A stretch of 64,000 bases of DNA from Porticoccus sp. W117 (GCF_030341905.1 NZ_JATAAF010000009.1:1-64000); one strand, 5' to 3'; positions 25,806 to 34,804 are shown, counted from the stretch's first letter. Program-made: numbers and translations. The notes: a model not told the origin generated them from the sequence alone.

Positions 25806-27071
25806 TCACTTCTTGGTAAACAGGAGGATTGTTTTTATTTTATTGAACAACTCGGTTACAGCCCTTGACTTATCCATCTCTCCCCTCTCATTCTCGTCAA
25901 ACCCGCTCGCATCTGTTATCAAAGCCCTCGGCGTTATAAATCCACCTTGATATTCAACCTCGTGCTTCGCATGTTGAAGTAACGCTTCGACAGACTCGTA
26001 ATTTCCTTGCTCATACCAGATAGGAGTTATGCCAAGCTCTAACAAGCTGGCATTTCTCTGGGTCAACTCATTAACATCATTAGGAGCCTGCTCTATAGAG
26101 AAGTGTTGCGGCCTATCCACATCCGGCATCTGCCCCTTTACTTTTCTGAAAACTTGAATCGTTCGATCATTATTTAAACTGCAACCAAGAAACAACAAAC
26201 TACTGTTTCTATAGTGATGCCCCAACAATTTTGGAATAGGCAAGGAAAGATCAACCTCGCCTTGGCCGTAAGCCAAGTCGTATTGATTGGCACTGATAAT
26301 ACACCGCTGAGGAATATTGATATGACCATGTAGTTTAACCACACTCAATGATTGGCCATCAGGCCTTTCTTCTGCCACAGTTGCATTGATCAGTTGAACC
26401 GGCTTTGCGTTGATATTCTGGTAGGCCGTTTCAATAAGCTGGTCGTAGTTTGTCGTAATCAATGTATCGCCAAATAGCTGGGTTAGCAGGTAAACAACCT
26501 CAGGAGGGTCCAGTTTTTTCTGAAAAACATCACGAATTTCCTGGGCGAATACATCAGCATTTAACTTTTCCTCAATGGTATGAATTACCTGCTCGTACTT
26601 GCCAGCTTCCAATAGATTTTCAACTTTTCCATTAGCTATGCCCGCCGTTTTTCCCTGTTGTCTAAGATGATCTTTCCAGGTAGGAAACCCCGCCGCTACC
26701 GAAATACCTGCACCAACAAAAGGTACCACTGTCTTTTGCCGCAACTCCCCCACCAGTTGAAGAAAACGCTCTTCGTTGCGGTTATACCAATGATCGTCAC
26801 CTCCTATAGCTTCAAGAAGCTCGCGAGAAAGCACTTCGTTACGCCGTTGAATGCGGTATTCCCGAAAAGCCATATCGTAAGCTGGTTTATCGCTGGCGAA
26901 AAGTGCTTTGCTGGGCTGGCGGATATTTTCCAAGCCATGACTTTGCAGCAAAACACCAGCTGATTCTTCGTCAGCTAAATCCAACCATCGATTAAAATCC
27001 AAGTAGTATTCAAACTCATGATGTTCATCACGCTCGCACCAGGTTTTATTATTTGCTTCCATGTGCGGCAT
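25806..27071 (-). CDS. SIR2-domain protein, probable defence NADase
   Basis: A 421-residue protein. Residues 1-110 form an unrecognised acidic/helical segment. The SIR2-like domain then shows the NAD-binding motif VPFVGAGISVAAGFPTWKDH (about 116-135), TTNYD at 206-210 and KLHGH near 246-250, where the histidine is the catalytic candidate. Such SIR2_2 proteins in antiphage systems usually destroy NAD+ on infection rather than deacetylate. The ATG is two bases after the hsdS stop; a second ATG three codons on has a better-spaced AGGA. The position inside a type I restriction operon suggests that it acts when restriction fails or senses its components. Partner requirement cannot be read. Confidence 0.82.
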   Translation of the reverse strand: MPHMEANNKTWCERDEHHEFEYYLDFNRWLDLADEESAGVLLQSHGLENIRQPSKALFASDKPAYDMAFREYRIQRRNEVLSRELLEAIGGDDHWYNRNEERFLQLVGELRQKTVVPFVGAGISVAAGFPTWKDHLRQQGKTAGIANGKVENLLEAGKYEQVIHTIEEKLNADVFAQEIRDVFQKKLDPPEVVYLLTQLFGDTLITTNYDQLIETAYQNINAKPVQLINATVAEERPDGQSLSVVKLHGHINIPQRCIISANQYDLAYGQGEVDLSLPIPKLLGHHYRNSSLLFLGCSLNNDRTIQVFRKVKGQMPDVDRPQHFSIEQAPNDVNELTQRNASLLELGITPIWYEQGNYESVEALLQHAKHEVEYQGGFITPRALITDASGFDENERGEMDKSRAVTELFNKIKTILLFTKK

Positions 27072-27073
27072 TC

Positions 27074-28828
27074 CTAACTTATTGCCTGTTCTGCTATGGC
27101 ATCAGCTAGCTGTAATTGCGTGGTTTGCGCCGTATTAAGTTTGGCTTTTAGTTGACCGCAGAGAGCCATCAACTGATCAACTTTCGCGATAATTCTGTTC
27201 TGTTCTTTTTTGGGCGGCAATGCAACGGGAAAGTTGTTCATGGCTTTTAAACCGAGGTTTTTGATAGTGCTTCCGGTAGCATTTTCGAACGCATAACTGA
27301 GATAGTACGGAGATTCTATCAATATCTTTATAAAGCGCTTTGAGGCCCCTGCACCGAGATTGAAGTAACACGCACTTTTTCCTAGCACTACTAGCTCGTT
27401 GTCGTAAAAACCGACATTCCCAAGCGTGCCATTTATGGATACCAAAACTGTTCTATCAGTTAGGTTCTTTCGATACTTCTGAAATTCTTGCTCATTAACT
27501 CTTTTGGTTTCAGGCTTTATTACAATCTCACCATCTCTTAGGTTATTTCCATTAACAAAGAAGTACTCACCCCTATCGTCATACTGGGGGGTTCCGTGTA
27601 ACCCATCACCGAGCTGAGAGACCATCTCATTTAGTCGCGCCCACTCCCAGCCATCCGACAGCTCAAACGGCTTTTCATTCTCCTCAATTGGCGGTAATGG
27701 CTTTTGCTTCTTGATCTTGCCGTCTTTCACCAACTGAGCTTTTTCAGCGGCAATCTTCTTAAGCAACTCGCTGGCCGGTTCGTCGTTAGGGTCTTGCGGG
27801 GCGAGTTTACCCATAACGGCGAGTTGGAGGATGGTTTGTTTTAGCTGGTCGATGCTCCATTCGGTGGTAAAGAGGGTATCGAAGTGATCGGCGATTCTCG
27901 CCCAGGCGGCGGTGAAGCCATCGCGCTCGCTGGCGGTGGTAAGTGCGTCGAGCAGGGTTTTTACCAGCGTTTGGTGTGCGGTGATACTGGTTTCTTGCTG
28001 CTGTTCCAGCTGGTCGCAGAGAGTCATGAGCTCGTTGACTTTGGCAACTATGCGGGTTTGCTCAGCGAGTGGTGGCAAACCAAAAACAATGTTCGATAGG
28101 ACTGCCTGACTAAGTGCCGGGACTGAGGTACCAGCTTGGTAATCTGCTAAGTCGACCGAAAGCATATACAGATAAAGATATTCGGTAGTTATGCCCGAAG
28201 TCGGCGTTAAGCCCAGGCAGTTGTTGTCTATAGCAGTTGGCTTGACAATGATCCGACGCTTGTTTGTCGAGATCGCGCCCCCGATCTTTGGGAAAAATAC
28301 GGTTCCTGGCGGATGAACTTTGAGCTTCAACTTGGTGGCCGTTTCCTCAGACACAGTATTAGTGGTCGTTTGCAGAAACTTCTCATTGCCCGGCAGATTC
28401 ATGTCACTCACTTTTGAGAACAAGATTGCTTCGTTTTCTAGACCCTGCTCTTTCTTAGGAAATCCTGACCCAATCGCCCAGTGGTTAACTTCGCCCAATC
28501 GAACGGCCTCCCAGATATCCGGTAAATCGGAAGGCTTTTCATCCTCCTCAATCACTGGCAGTGCCTTCTGCTTCTTGATCTTTCCTTCTTTCACCAATTG
28601 CGCTTTTTCAGCAGCAATCTTCTTAAGCAATTCGCTGGCTGGCTCGTCATTCGGATCTTGAGGTACCAACAACCCCCGCACCGCCAGTTCCAGAATCAGC
28701 TCGCGTAGCTTCTTGATGCCATAGAGTTCAAGCTTTTTACTTTTACCGCGTCCGGCAGTGGACTTTGTCTGAACGGCCGATGTCCAGACATCAAGGTTAT
28801 CGGTAATTAACTGTTCTGCTTGCGTCAT
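27074..28828 (-). CDS. hsdS: Type I restriction-modification specificity subunit
   Basis: Determines the DNA target for both methylation and cutting in the HsdRMS complex. The 584-residue protein has two target recognition domains, about residues 120-260 and 395-540, each preceded by a duplicated conserved segment: DPNDEPASELLKKIAAEK then QLVK-E/D-GKIKKQK (near residues 57-90 and 345-380). Each domain is followed by a coiled-coil spacer (AEQTRIVAKVNELMTLCDQL; KEQNRIIAKVDQLMALCGQL). The duplication is visible in DNA at about 27695-27800 and 28550-28680. It starts three bases after the hsdM stop. The recognised bipartite site cannot be predicted. Confidence 0.95.
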   Translation of the reverse strand: MTQAEQLITDNLDVWTSAVQTKSTAGRGKSKKLELYGIKKLRELILELAVRGLLVPQDPNDEPASELLKKIAAEKAQLVKEGKIKKQKALPVIEEDEKPSDLPDIWEAVRLGEVNHWAIGSGFPKKEQGLENEAILFSKVSDMNLPGNEKFLQTTTNTVSEETATKLKLKVHPPGTVFFPKIGGAISTNKRRIIVKPTAIDNNCLGLTPTSGITTEYLYLYMLSVDLADYQAGTSVPALSQAVLSNIVFGLPPLAEQTRIVAKVNELMTLCDQLEQQQETSITAHQTLVKTLLDALTTASERDGFTAAWARIADHFDTLFTTEWSIDQLKQTILQLAVMGKLAPQDPNDEPASELLKKIAAEKAQLVKDGKIKKQKPLPPIEENEKPFELSDGWEWARLNEMVSQLGDGLHGTPQYDDRGEYFFVNGNNLRDGEIVIKPETKRVNEQEFQKYRKNLTDRTVLVSINGTLGNVGFYDNELVVLGKSACYFNLGAGASKRFIKILIESPYYLSYAFENATGSTIKNLGLKAMNNFPVALPPKKEQNRIIAKVDQLMALCGQLKAKLNTAQTTQLQLADAIAEQAIS

Positions 28829-28831
28829 TTA

Positions 28832-30325
28832 TTAATTAGCCCCACTCAGCGCATCAGATAGAATGTTCTTCAACTGATCACGCAGCGCTTGAATTTCGCC
28901 CTGCTGTTGTTGGTATTCAGCCAGCAGTTCTTCCGGGTCGTAGCTTACTTGTTCGCCAATGTGAGGGTTCTTGATATCGAGGTTGTAGTTGCGAGCGGCT
29001 ATATCTTCTATGCCTACCTTCCAGGCATGCTCGGTTTCCTGCCGAACGGAAAAGCCGTCTTCCTCAGCCCCCCACCAGTCGATTTCGGTTTGAAATTCTT
29101 CAAAGCGCATGGGTTTGGTTTTGTTGTAGCTGGTTACGCCCTCCGGGTAGGGGTGCTCGTAATACCAGATATGCTGGGTGGCTGGCTGTTCGCTTTCGGG
29201 CTTTTTAGTAAAAAACAGAATGTTGGTTTTAATGCCGGTGTAGGGGTTAAACACGCCGTTAGGCAGGCGCACTATGGTGTGCAGGTTGCATTTTTCTAAC
29301 AGTTCTTGTTTGAGGCGAGTTTTCATGCCCTCGCCAAATAAAAAACCATCGGGCAATACCACCGCAGCGCGGCCATGATTTTTAAGCAGCTTGATGACCA
29401 GCGCCATAAACAGGTCGGCGGTTTCACGGGTGCGATAGGTAGCTGGAAACTGGTTTTCGATACCGTCTTCTTCCATGCCGCCAAAAGGCGGGTTGGTAAC
29501 GATAATATCAACCCTGTCTTTATTGCCGTAATCCTTGTAGGGCCGCCTACTGAGCATATTCTCATGCTTAATTTGTGTGGGCGTGTCGATGCCATGCAGA
29601 ATCATATTGGTGGTGCAGAGCATATGGGGCAACGCCTTTTTCTCTACTCCGTTAATGGTTTTCTGTAGCGCTTTTTCATCTTTGGCGGCTTTAACGTAGC
29701 TGGCGCGTTTATGATCGATGGTGCAGGCCAAGAACCCACCAGTTCCGCATGCGGGGTCTAGCACGGTTTCCGTTAGCTTAGGGTCGACGCGATTAACAAT
29801 AAACTGGGTAACGGCGCGTGGCGTATAGAACTCTCCGGCATTGCCTGCACTTTGCAGGTCTTTCAGTATTTGCTCATAAATACTGCCAAAGGTGTGGCGA
29901 TCCTGGGTGTTATTAAAATCAATTTCGCAGATTTTATTAATGACCTGACGAATCAGTGTGCCTGATTTCATATAGTTATAGGCATCTTCAAAAATATTGC
30001 GAATAACAACTGCACGCTGGCCACTATCGCCTTGCAGACTCAACTTATCTTTCAAGGTGGGAAACAGCTCGTTATTGATAAAACTATTTAACTCTTCACC
30101 GGTTCTACCTTCTGGGTTTGCGGCCCAATTGCGCCAGCGCAGGTGCTCTGGCAGTGGCGAGTGATAGTTATCTTCAAGCAGTTCTATCTCTTCTTCGCGG
30201 TCATCATAGATTTTTAGAAAGAACATCCAGACCAGTTGGCTGATGCGCTGGGCGTCGCCGTCGACGCCGACATCTTTGCGCATAATGTCCTGAATGGATT
30301 TGATAATACCGCTTACATTACTCAT
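28832..30325 (-). CDS. hsdM: Type I restriction-modification DNA methyltransferase subunit
   Basis: Adenine-N6 methyltransferase of the type I complex. The 497-residue protein has the N-terminal helical HsdM domain (about 1-150) and the catalytic domain with SAM motif I DPACGTGGF (190-198) and motif IV NPPF (278-281). GNAGEFYTPRAVTQF just before motif I is the usual HsdM signature. The C-terminal helix LLAEYQQQQGEIQALRDQL is a coiled coil. Its start overlaps the hsdR stop by four bases, so synthesis is coupled. Confidence 0.97.
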   Translation of the reverse strand: MSNVSGIIKSIQDIMRKDVGVDGDAQRISQLVWMFFLKIYDDREEEIELLEDNYHSPLPEHLRWRNWAANPEGRTGEELNSFINNELFPTLKDKLSLQGDSGQRAVVIRNIFEDAYNYMKSGTLIRQVINKICEIDFNNTQDRHTFGSIYEQILKDLQSAGNAGEFYTPRAVTQFIVNRVDPKLTETVLDPACGTGGFLACTIDHKRASYVKAAKDEKALQKTINGVEKKALPHMLCTTNMILHGIDTPTQIKHENMLSRRPYKDYGNKDRVDIIVTNPPFGGMEEDGIENQFPATYRTRETADLFMALVIKLLKNHGRAAVVLPDGFLFGEGMKTRLKQELLEKCNLHTIVRLPNGVFNPYTGIKTNILFFTKKPESEQPATQHIWYYEHPYPEGVTSYNKTKPMRFEEFQTEIDWWGAEEDGFSVRQETEHAWKVGIEDIAARNYNLDIKNPHIGEQVSYDPEELLAEYQQQQGEIQALRDQLKNILSDALSGAN

Positions 30326-32670
30326 GCAGATTGGTCCTGTTCATAGAGTGCCTGCTCTAATTCTTGTAGTGCATTTTCGTATTGGGTTTTGCCACCGAAT
30401 ACATCTCTGACGATTTCAACGGGGGTGCCCATACTGTCGAAAGGTTTAAGCTTGAGCACATTATTGCTTTCGATGGTGGCAATGCCTTCATCGGCGTATT
30501 TGTCTAATAGCGCTTCTAATACCGCCCTGGCCTGCTCACCGTACTTGGTAAAGTAGTTGCGCTTTTTTACGTTGTTGGCGCGTTCCCTTCGGGCCAATGG
30601 CGGCTGGTCGTAGGCAATATGGCAAATAAGATCAAAATCGCCATAGTCTTTGCCTACTTCCTGAGCGAGTTTATCGAGTTCGATGCCGTATTCTTTCAGT
30701 GCATCAATAATGGCAATTTTCTTTTTGCTGCTATGCCATTTGCTTAGAAATTCATCCAGTGAAGCGAACTCCTTGCGAATATTTTTACGGCTGTAGTCTC
30801 GATAGCTTTCTGTCACCATTTGACCATCTTCGCCCAGGTATTCCACCCGTTCGGCAATAATGCGAACGTCCACATTACTGACACGTACTTTATAAACCCC
30901 CGGCGGCTCTTCTACACCGCCAGGCCCATCGTCATCACTTGACGGAGGGTCAGGTGGCACCGGATCATCGCCGCCCTTAGGTTCATAAATCACCACAGGC
31001 TCACCATCAAAATCTGGGTCTTTAAACAGTTCGGTAGCTTTTTTAAAGTCCATAATGGTGAAGAAATATTTGTTGTGGTCTTCTTCTATTCGTGTGCCCC
31101 GACCAACAATCTGCTTAAACGTAGTCATGGAGTTAATGGTTTTATCCAACACAACTAACTTGCAGGTTTTGGCATCAACACCGGTTGTTAGTAGTTCTGA
31201 GGTGGTGGCAATCACCGGGAATTTGCTTTCCGGGTCAATAAAGTTATCCAGCTCGGCTTTGCCCTCCGGACTGTCGCCGGTAATACGCATCACGTATTTA
31301 GGGTTGTCGATAGCTATTTTACCTGCCGCATTGACGATGGCTTTGCGCATACGTTCGGCGTGGTCTATATCTTCACAAAAGATAATGGTTTTGGAGAAGG
31401 GGTCTGTGGCATTAAGCAGCTGAATAACCCGCTTGGCAACGAGTTTGGTACGTTGGTTAAGCACCAAAATTCGGTCCATGTCCTGCTGGTTATAAACACG
31501 CTGCTCTACTTGGTTACCCAGATCATCTGTCATGCCCGGGGGCGGCGTCCAGCCATAGATGTCTTTATCAATATCAATGCGTACCACTTTATAGGGGGCC
31601 AGAAAACCGTCTTCTATGCCCTGTTTAAGCGTATAGGTATAAACCGGTTCACCAAAGTAGGTGATATTGGACGCATACTCGGTTTCTTTCGGGGTAGCCG
31701 TTAAACCCAACTGAATTGCGCCTTTGAAATAATCGAGAATTTCTCGCCAGGCAGAATCATCTTTGGCGCTGCCTCGGTGGCACTCATCTATAACGATCAG
31801 GTCGAAAAAATCAGGCGAGATATGTTTATATATTTTGTCTTCTTCATCCGGGCCAGTTAGCGCTTGATATAAACCCAGGTGTATTTCGTAAGCTGGGTCA
31901 ATTTTGCGATTTTTAATTTTGGTCATCACTGAACCAAACGGCTTGAAGTCGTTCACCAACGTTTGGTCAGCCAGAATATTTCTATCCACCAGGAACAGGA
32001 CACGCTTGACCGACTTGGCCTTCCAGAGGCGCCAGATAATCTGGAAAGTGGTGTAGGTTTTTCCTGTGCCTGTTGCCATGACTAGCAATAAGCGCCTTTG
32101 ACCTTTAGCGACATTTTCGACAACACGGTTAATGGCTTCAGCTTGATAGTAGCGCGGTTCTTTACCAGAACCGTCGTCAAAATATGGCTCTAAAACAAGC
32201 TGCTCTTCTTCATCTTCAATGCCGCGATAGCTCTTATAACGCTGCCACAGCACCTGCGGTGCTGGGAATTCATTCAAGGGAAATTCTGTTTCTATGTCTT
32301 CGCCATTACCTGGCACTTTGTTATGGAATGCAAAAGCATCGCCATTAGAGCTGAAAGCGCTGGGGACTTCTAGAATTTCTGCATAGCCTAGAGCCTGCTG
32401 CATACCGTAGCTAACGGTACACTTATTGTCTTTAGCTTCGATCACTGCAATGGGTACGCCTTTTTCCCATTGCAATACGTAATCGGCACGCTTGCGTTTC
32501 TTTTTATTGCGCGACGAGAGGTTTCCTCGCACGATTACCGGACCCGGGGTAAGCGTGACTTCACGGCGAACTTGCGTCATTTGATCCCACCCCGCATCTT
32601 TTAACGCAGGAGTGATAAACAAATCGCAGATATCAATTTCGCTGAGTTCCTGCTTCTCTTTTTTATCCAT
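30322..32670 (-). CDS. hsdR: Type I restriction endonuclease subunit
   Basis: ATP-dependent translocase and nuclease of the type I system. The 782-residue protein has the PD-(D/E)XK nuclease at its N-terminus (Asp63 in RADYVLQW, IEAKDN at 78-82). The superfamily 2 motor follows: Walker A MATGTGKTYTT near 198-208, DECHRG at 295-300, motif III GLTATPKETE, and motif VI QIVGRGTRIEED. An unusual acidic, proline-rich linker (VPPDPPSSDDDGPGG, about residue 590) precedes the C-terminal helical domain that contacts HsdM. It begins 36 bases after the fic stop and overlaps hsdM. Confidence 0.96.
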   Translation of the reverse strand: MDKKEKQELSEIDICDLFITPALKDAGWDQMTQVRREVTLTPGPVIVRGNLSSRNKKKRKRADYVLQWEKGVPIAVIEAKDNKCTVSYGMQQALGYAEILEVPSAFSSNGDAFAFHNKVPGNGEDIETEFPLNEFPAPQVLWQRYKSYRGIEDEEEQLVLEPYFDDGSGKEPRYYQAEAINRVVENVAKGQRRLLLVMATGTGKTYTTFQIIWRLWKAKSVKRVLFLVDRNILADQTLVNDFKPFGSVMTKIKNRKIDPAYEIHLGLYQALTGPDEEDKIYKHISPDFFDLIVIDECHRGSAKDDSAWREILDYFKGAIQLGLTATPKETEYASNITYFGEPVYTYTLKQGIEDGFLAPYKVVRIDIDKDIYGWTPPPGMTDDLGNQVEQRVYNQQDMDRILVLNQRTKLVAKRVIQLLNATDPFSKTIIFCEDIDHAERMRKAIVNAAGKIAIDNPKYVMRITGDSPEGKAELDNFIDPESKFPVIATTSELLTTGVDAKTCKLVVLDKTINSMTTFKQIVGRGTRIEEDHNKYFFTIMDFKKATELFKDPDFDGEPVVIYEPKGGDDPVPPDPPSSDDDGPGGVEEPPGVYKVRVSNVDVRIIAERVEYLGEDGQMVTESYRDYSRKNIRKEFASLDEFLSKWHSSKKKIAIIDALKEYGIELDKLAQEVGKDYGDFDLICHIAYDQPPLARRERANNVKKRNYFTKYGEQARAVLEALLDKYADEGIATIESNNVLKLKPFDSMGTPVEIVRDVFGGKTQYENALQELEQALYEQDQSA

Positions 32671-32706
32671 AATTCGATGGCCGTCTTTTACGAAAGCTTT
32701 CGCAGC

Positions 32707-33813
32707 TTACCTGTATTGTTTAAGGCTATTGTTATCGTAGGAGATAAGCTCTATCAATCTGGGATGAATAAACAGCCTTTCCCTACCAGCTTGTTGCTCC
32801 ACTAGTACGCCGATACTCACCAATTTTTTCAAATACTCGGAAGCCGTCTGTCGTTTAGCAATATCGGCTTCCACTAGATTCGTAATTCGACAATAAGGTT
32901 GCTCGAAAATAACATCTATTAGTTCGCGACTATAAATTTTGGGGAGTTTTTCACGCACATAATCCGCCGTATGGTCTGCCAGACTGCGGATACTGAGTAT
33001 TTTCTGTGTTGTCCACTGTGCGGTGCTTTCAACCGCTTCAAGCATGTACAGTAACCAAGGCTCCCAGGCCTGCTCGCGGGTCACGGCCAGAAGACCGCTA
33101 TAGTATTGAGCTTTATTAGCAATGATATAGCGACTCAAGTACAAAATAGGTAGGGTCAGCAGCTCTTCTTGCACCAAATACAGGATATTGAGGATTCTGC
33201 CGGTACGACCATTACCGTCAGTAAATGGGTGAATGGCCTCAAACTGATAGTGCATAACTGCCATGCGAACCAGTGGATCTAACTCCGGCTGCTCATGAAG
33301 AAAGCACTCCCAATTGCTTAACAGGTCTCGTAATACCTTTTCACCTGCTGGCGGAGTACTGATGATTTCGCCAGTTTTGTCGTTGGCCAGTGCTGTACCA
33401 GGCACTTTGCGTACTGTCATCTCAACACCTTTAATCTGGCTACAGATAGACTCGGCCATGTTGGTGTTAATGGGTCGCTGTGCTAATGCTTGCCAGCCCT
33501 CGTACAAGGCCCTGCGATAGCGAAGCGCTTCTTTTGTGGCCGGGTCGGCATGCGCCTCATCACTATCGGCGTACTGAAAGAGCTTATCGGTGGTAGTGAC
33601 GATGTTTTCGATTTCCGAGCTGTCCTTGGCTTCCAATATGGGCAGGGTGTTAATCAACATAGCCTGATTGGGAATAAGCTCAGCCGCTTGCTTAAGCTCA
33701 GCAAGGGCTGCCCGTGCAGAAATACACTGCTTTAATACCGCCTTGGTTTCCAGCTCAATGCCTGGCGGCAATACAGGAAGATCGTTATACGGCTTTTCGG
33801 GGTGCCAGCTCAT
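32707..33813 (-). CDS. Fic-domain protein with C-terminal winged helix
   Basis: A 368-residue Fido-fold protein, expected to transfer AMP (or another nucleotide) to a protein hydroxyl. The complete active-site motif HPFTDGNGRTGR lies at 195-206. An inhibitory-helix motif, SSEIEN at 65-70 with the Arg-blocking Glu69, precedes the Fic core, so it is of the self-inhibited class with the inhibitor in the same chain. Residues about 290-360 look like a winged helix (AKRQTASEYLKKLVSIGVLVEQ). It is the first gene of the defence operon, and palindromic sites cover its promoter, which suggests that it regulates its own operon. Whether it modifies an Hsd subunit is unknown. Confidence 0.9.
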   Translation of the reverse strand: MSWHPEKPYNDLPVLPPGIELETKAVLKQCISARAALAELKQAAELIPNQAMLINTLPILEAKDSSEIENIVTTTDKLFQYADSDEAHADPATKEALRYRRALYEGWQALAQRPINTNMAESICSQIKGVEMTVRKVPGTALANDKTGEIISTPPAGEKVLRDLLSNWECFLHEQPELDPLVRMAVMHYQFEAIHPFTDGNGRTGRILNILYLVQEELLTLPILYLSRYIIANKAQYYSGLLAVTREQAWEPWLLYMLEAVESTAQWTTQKILSIRSLADHTADYVREKLPKIYSRELIDVIFEQPYCRITNLVEADIAKRQTASEYLKKLVSIGVLVEQQAGRERLFIHPRLIELISYDNNSLKQYR

Positions 33814-33835
33814 ATGTTCACTAAATTTACTTTTT

Positions 33836-33894
33836 TCGACATGTTTCGAGCATATGTCGATAGTATCGACACGTCAAGCAATTATGTCGACATA
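33836..33894. promoter_or_regulatory. Array of TGTCGA operators upstream of fic
   Basis: Three sites carry the same half-site: TCGACATG (33836-33843), the perfect 17-base palindrome TGTCGATAGTATCGACA (33855-33871), and the 12-base palindrome TATGTCGACATA (33883-33894). The middle one fills the promoter spacer, so a bound repressor would block RNA polymerase. The winged helix of the Fic protein is the obvious candidate binder. Confidence 0.65.
33849..33877 (-). promoter_or_regulatory. Promoter of the fic-hsd operon
   Basis: Minus strand: -35 TTGACG (33872-33877), a 17-base spacer (33855-33871) consisting entirely of a palindrome, and -10 TATGCT (33849-33854). The fic ATG follows 36 bases after the -10. 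Spacing is ideal and the -35 differs from consensus at one base. Confidence 0.7.
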
Positions 33895-34077
33895 TTTTGT
33901 AAATATAAACATATAAGGCGGTTTTCCCTCAATAAATCCAGTTTTTGAGAAGATTAGAAGCGTTCCCCTTCGCAAACACAGGGTGCAGTGCAGGATGCAT
34001 ACAACACTGAAAGTAACATCATAATAATTGAAAAACCTAAATCTCTAACTAAAACAGATAGATAAGCCCACCCATTG

Positions 34078-34096
34078 AGTCCTCTCCTGGCACCAA
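34078..34096 (+). repeat. Degenerate copy of the tRNA-Leu 3' end (attR)
   Basis: AGTCCTCTCCTGGCACCAA equals the tRNA-Leu end at 24546-24565 minus one G. No tRNA body precedes it, so it is a displaced end, as left by site-specific integration of an island. It marks the distal border beyond which soxG begins. Confidence 0.7.
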
Positions 34097-34099
34097 TAT

Positions 34100-34127
34100 A
34101 AGAAATTGTTTTTAATAACAATTTCTT
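34100..34127. terminator. AT-rich hairpin next to attR
   Basis: AAGAAATTGTT pairs perfectly with AACAATTTCTT over a six-base loop. It directly follows the displaced tRNA end. It may be an old terminator that came with the target tRNA, but its low G+C makes strong termination doubtful. Confidence 0.5.
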
Positions 34128-34128
34128 C

Positions 34129-34169
34129 AAAAAAGGCCGAATTTCATTAATATGAAATCGGCCTTTTTT
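34129..34169. terminator. Bidirectional terminator between island and soxG
   Basis: AAAAAAGGCCGA(A)TTTCAT pairs with ATGAAATCGGCCTTTTTT. A-run and T-run flank the stem, so it can act on both strands, ending sox transcripts and insulating the island. Confidence 0.85.
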
Positions 34170-34204
34170 CATTTAGGGGTTTCGGAATACGATCAGGCAT
34201 ACAG

Positions 34205-34804
34205 CTACACCTCACCACCCCCAACAACCCGACACCCAAACTCCTCCCCCGCATCCAGCAACCAGGACGCCAGGTAATCCGCAAAGCTGCGGCGGATGAC
34301 CAGGTCAAATGAACCATCGTCTTTTTTGCTTACCAGAGCGGTTGCTTTGGCAAAGTGAGTTTGCACGCAGCGGCCTGCCGGGAAGTTGTTCGAGTGGAAG
34401 TCGTAGGATGCAGATTTTTTCAGCATATCGGCCACCCCATCACCGCGCACGTTCAGCAGGGTTTGCCCGCCACTCACGTCAACCACCGAAAAGTGGCCAC
34501 TGAGTTTGTTGCGCAGTTCGCTTTCCACTTCCGCTCTTCGGCTTTCTGGTAGCAGTAGCAGCCATTCATCCGGGCCGAGCCAATAGATGCTGATGTCGCC
34601 TGAGCTGGCACAGCTGCCCGCTGTAGTCGGCGGTTTTACACCCACGACGCTTTCGACCCCCTCCAGGAATTGTTCGTCCTGTGGGTTACCTCTCAGGTTC
34701 AGGTGGCCACACAAAGGGGATTCGAAGATGGTCACCTGAGCATCGCCGGAGCCAGTTTGTTGCCCGTGAAAATAGTGTAAAGGCGTTTCAATAGAGCTAG
34801 ACAT
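34205..34804 (-). CDS. soxG: Sarcosine oxidase gamma subunit
   Basis: Structural subunit of the heterotetrameric sarcosine oxidase, which converts sarcosine, oxygen and tetrahydrofolate to glycine, hydrogen peroxide and 5,10-methylene-tetrahydrofolate. The 199-residue protein begins at the ATG at 34804, overlapping the soxA stop by eight bases; a longer frame upstream is only overlap with soxA. It has the family's YWLGPDEWLLL, VVDVSGGQTLLNVRG and RRSFADYLASWLLDAG segments. It is last in the soxBDAG operon. Confidence 0.92.
   Translation of the reverse strand: MSSSIETPLHYFHGQQTGSGDAQVTIFESPLCGHLNLRGNPQDEQFLEGVESVVGVKPPTTAGSCASSGDISIYWLGPDEWLLLLPESRRAEVESELRNKLSGHFSVVDVSGGQTLLNVRGDGVADMLKKSASYDFHSNNFPAGRCVQTHFAKATALVSKKDDGSFDLVIRRSFADYLASWLLDAGEEFGCRVVGGGEV

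Noticed and set aside
24566-34077. Integrase or transposase gene inside the tRNA-bordered island
   Set aside because: All six genes have other clear identities and the remaining gaps are too short.
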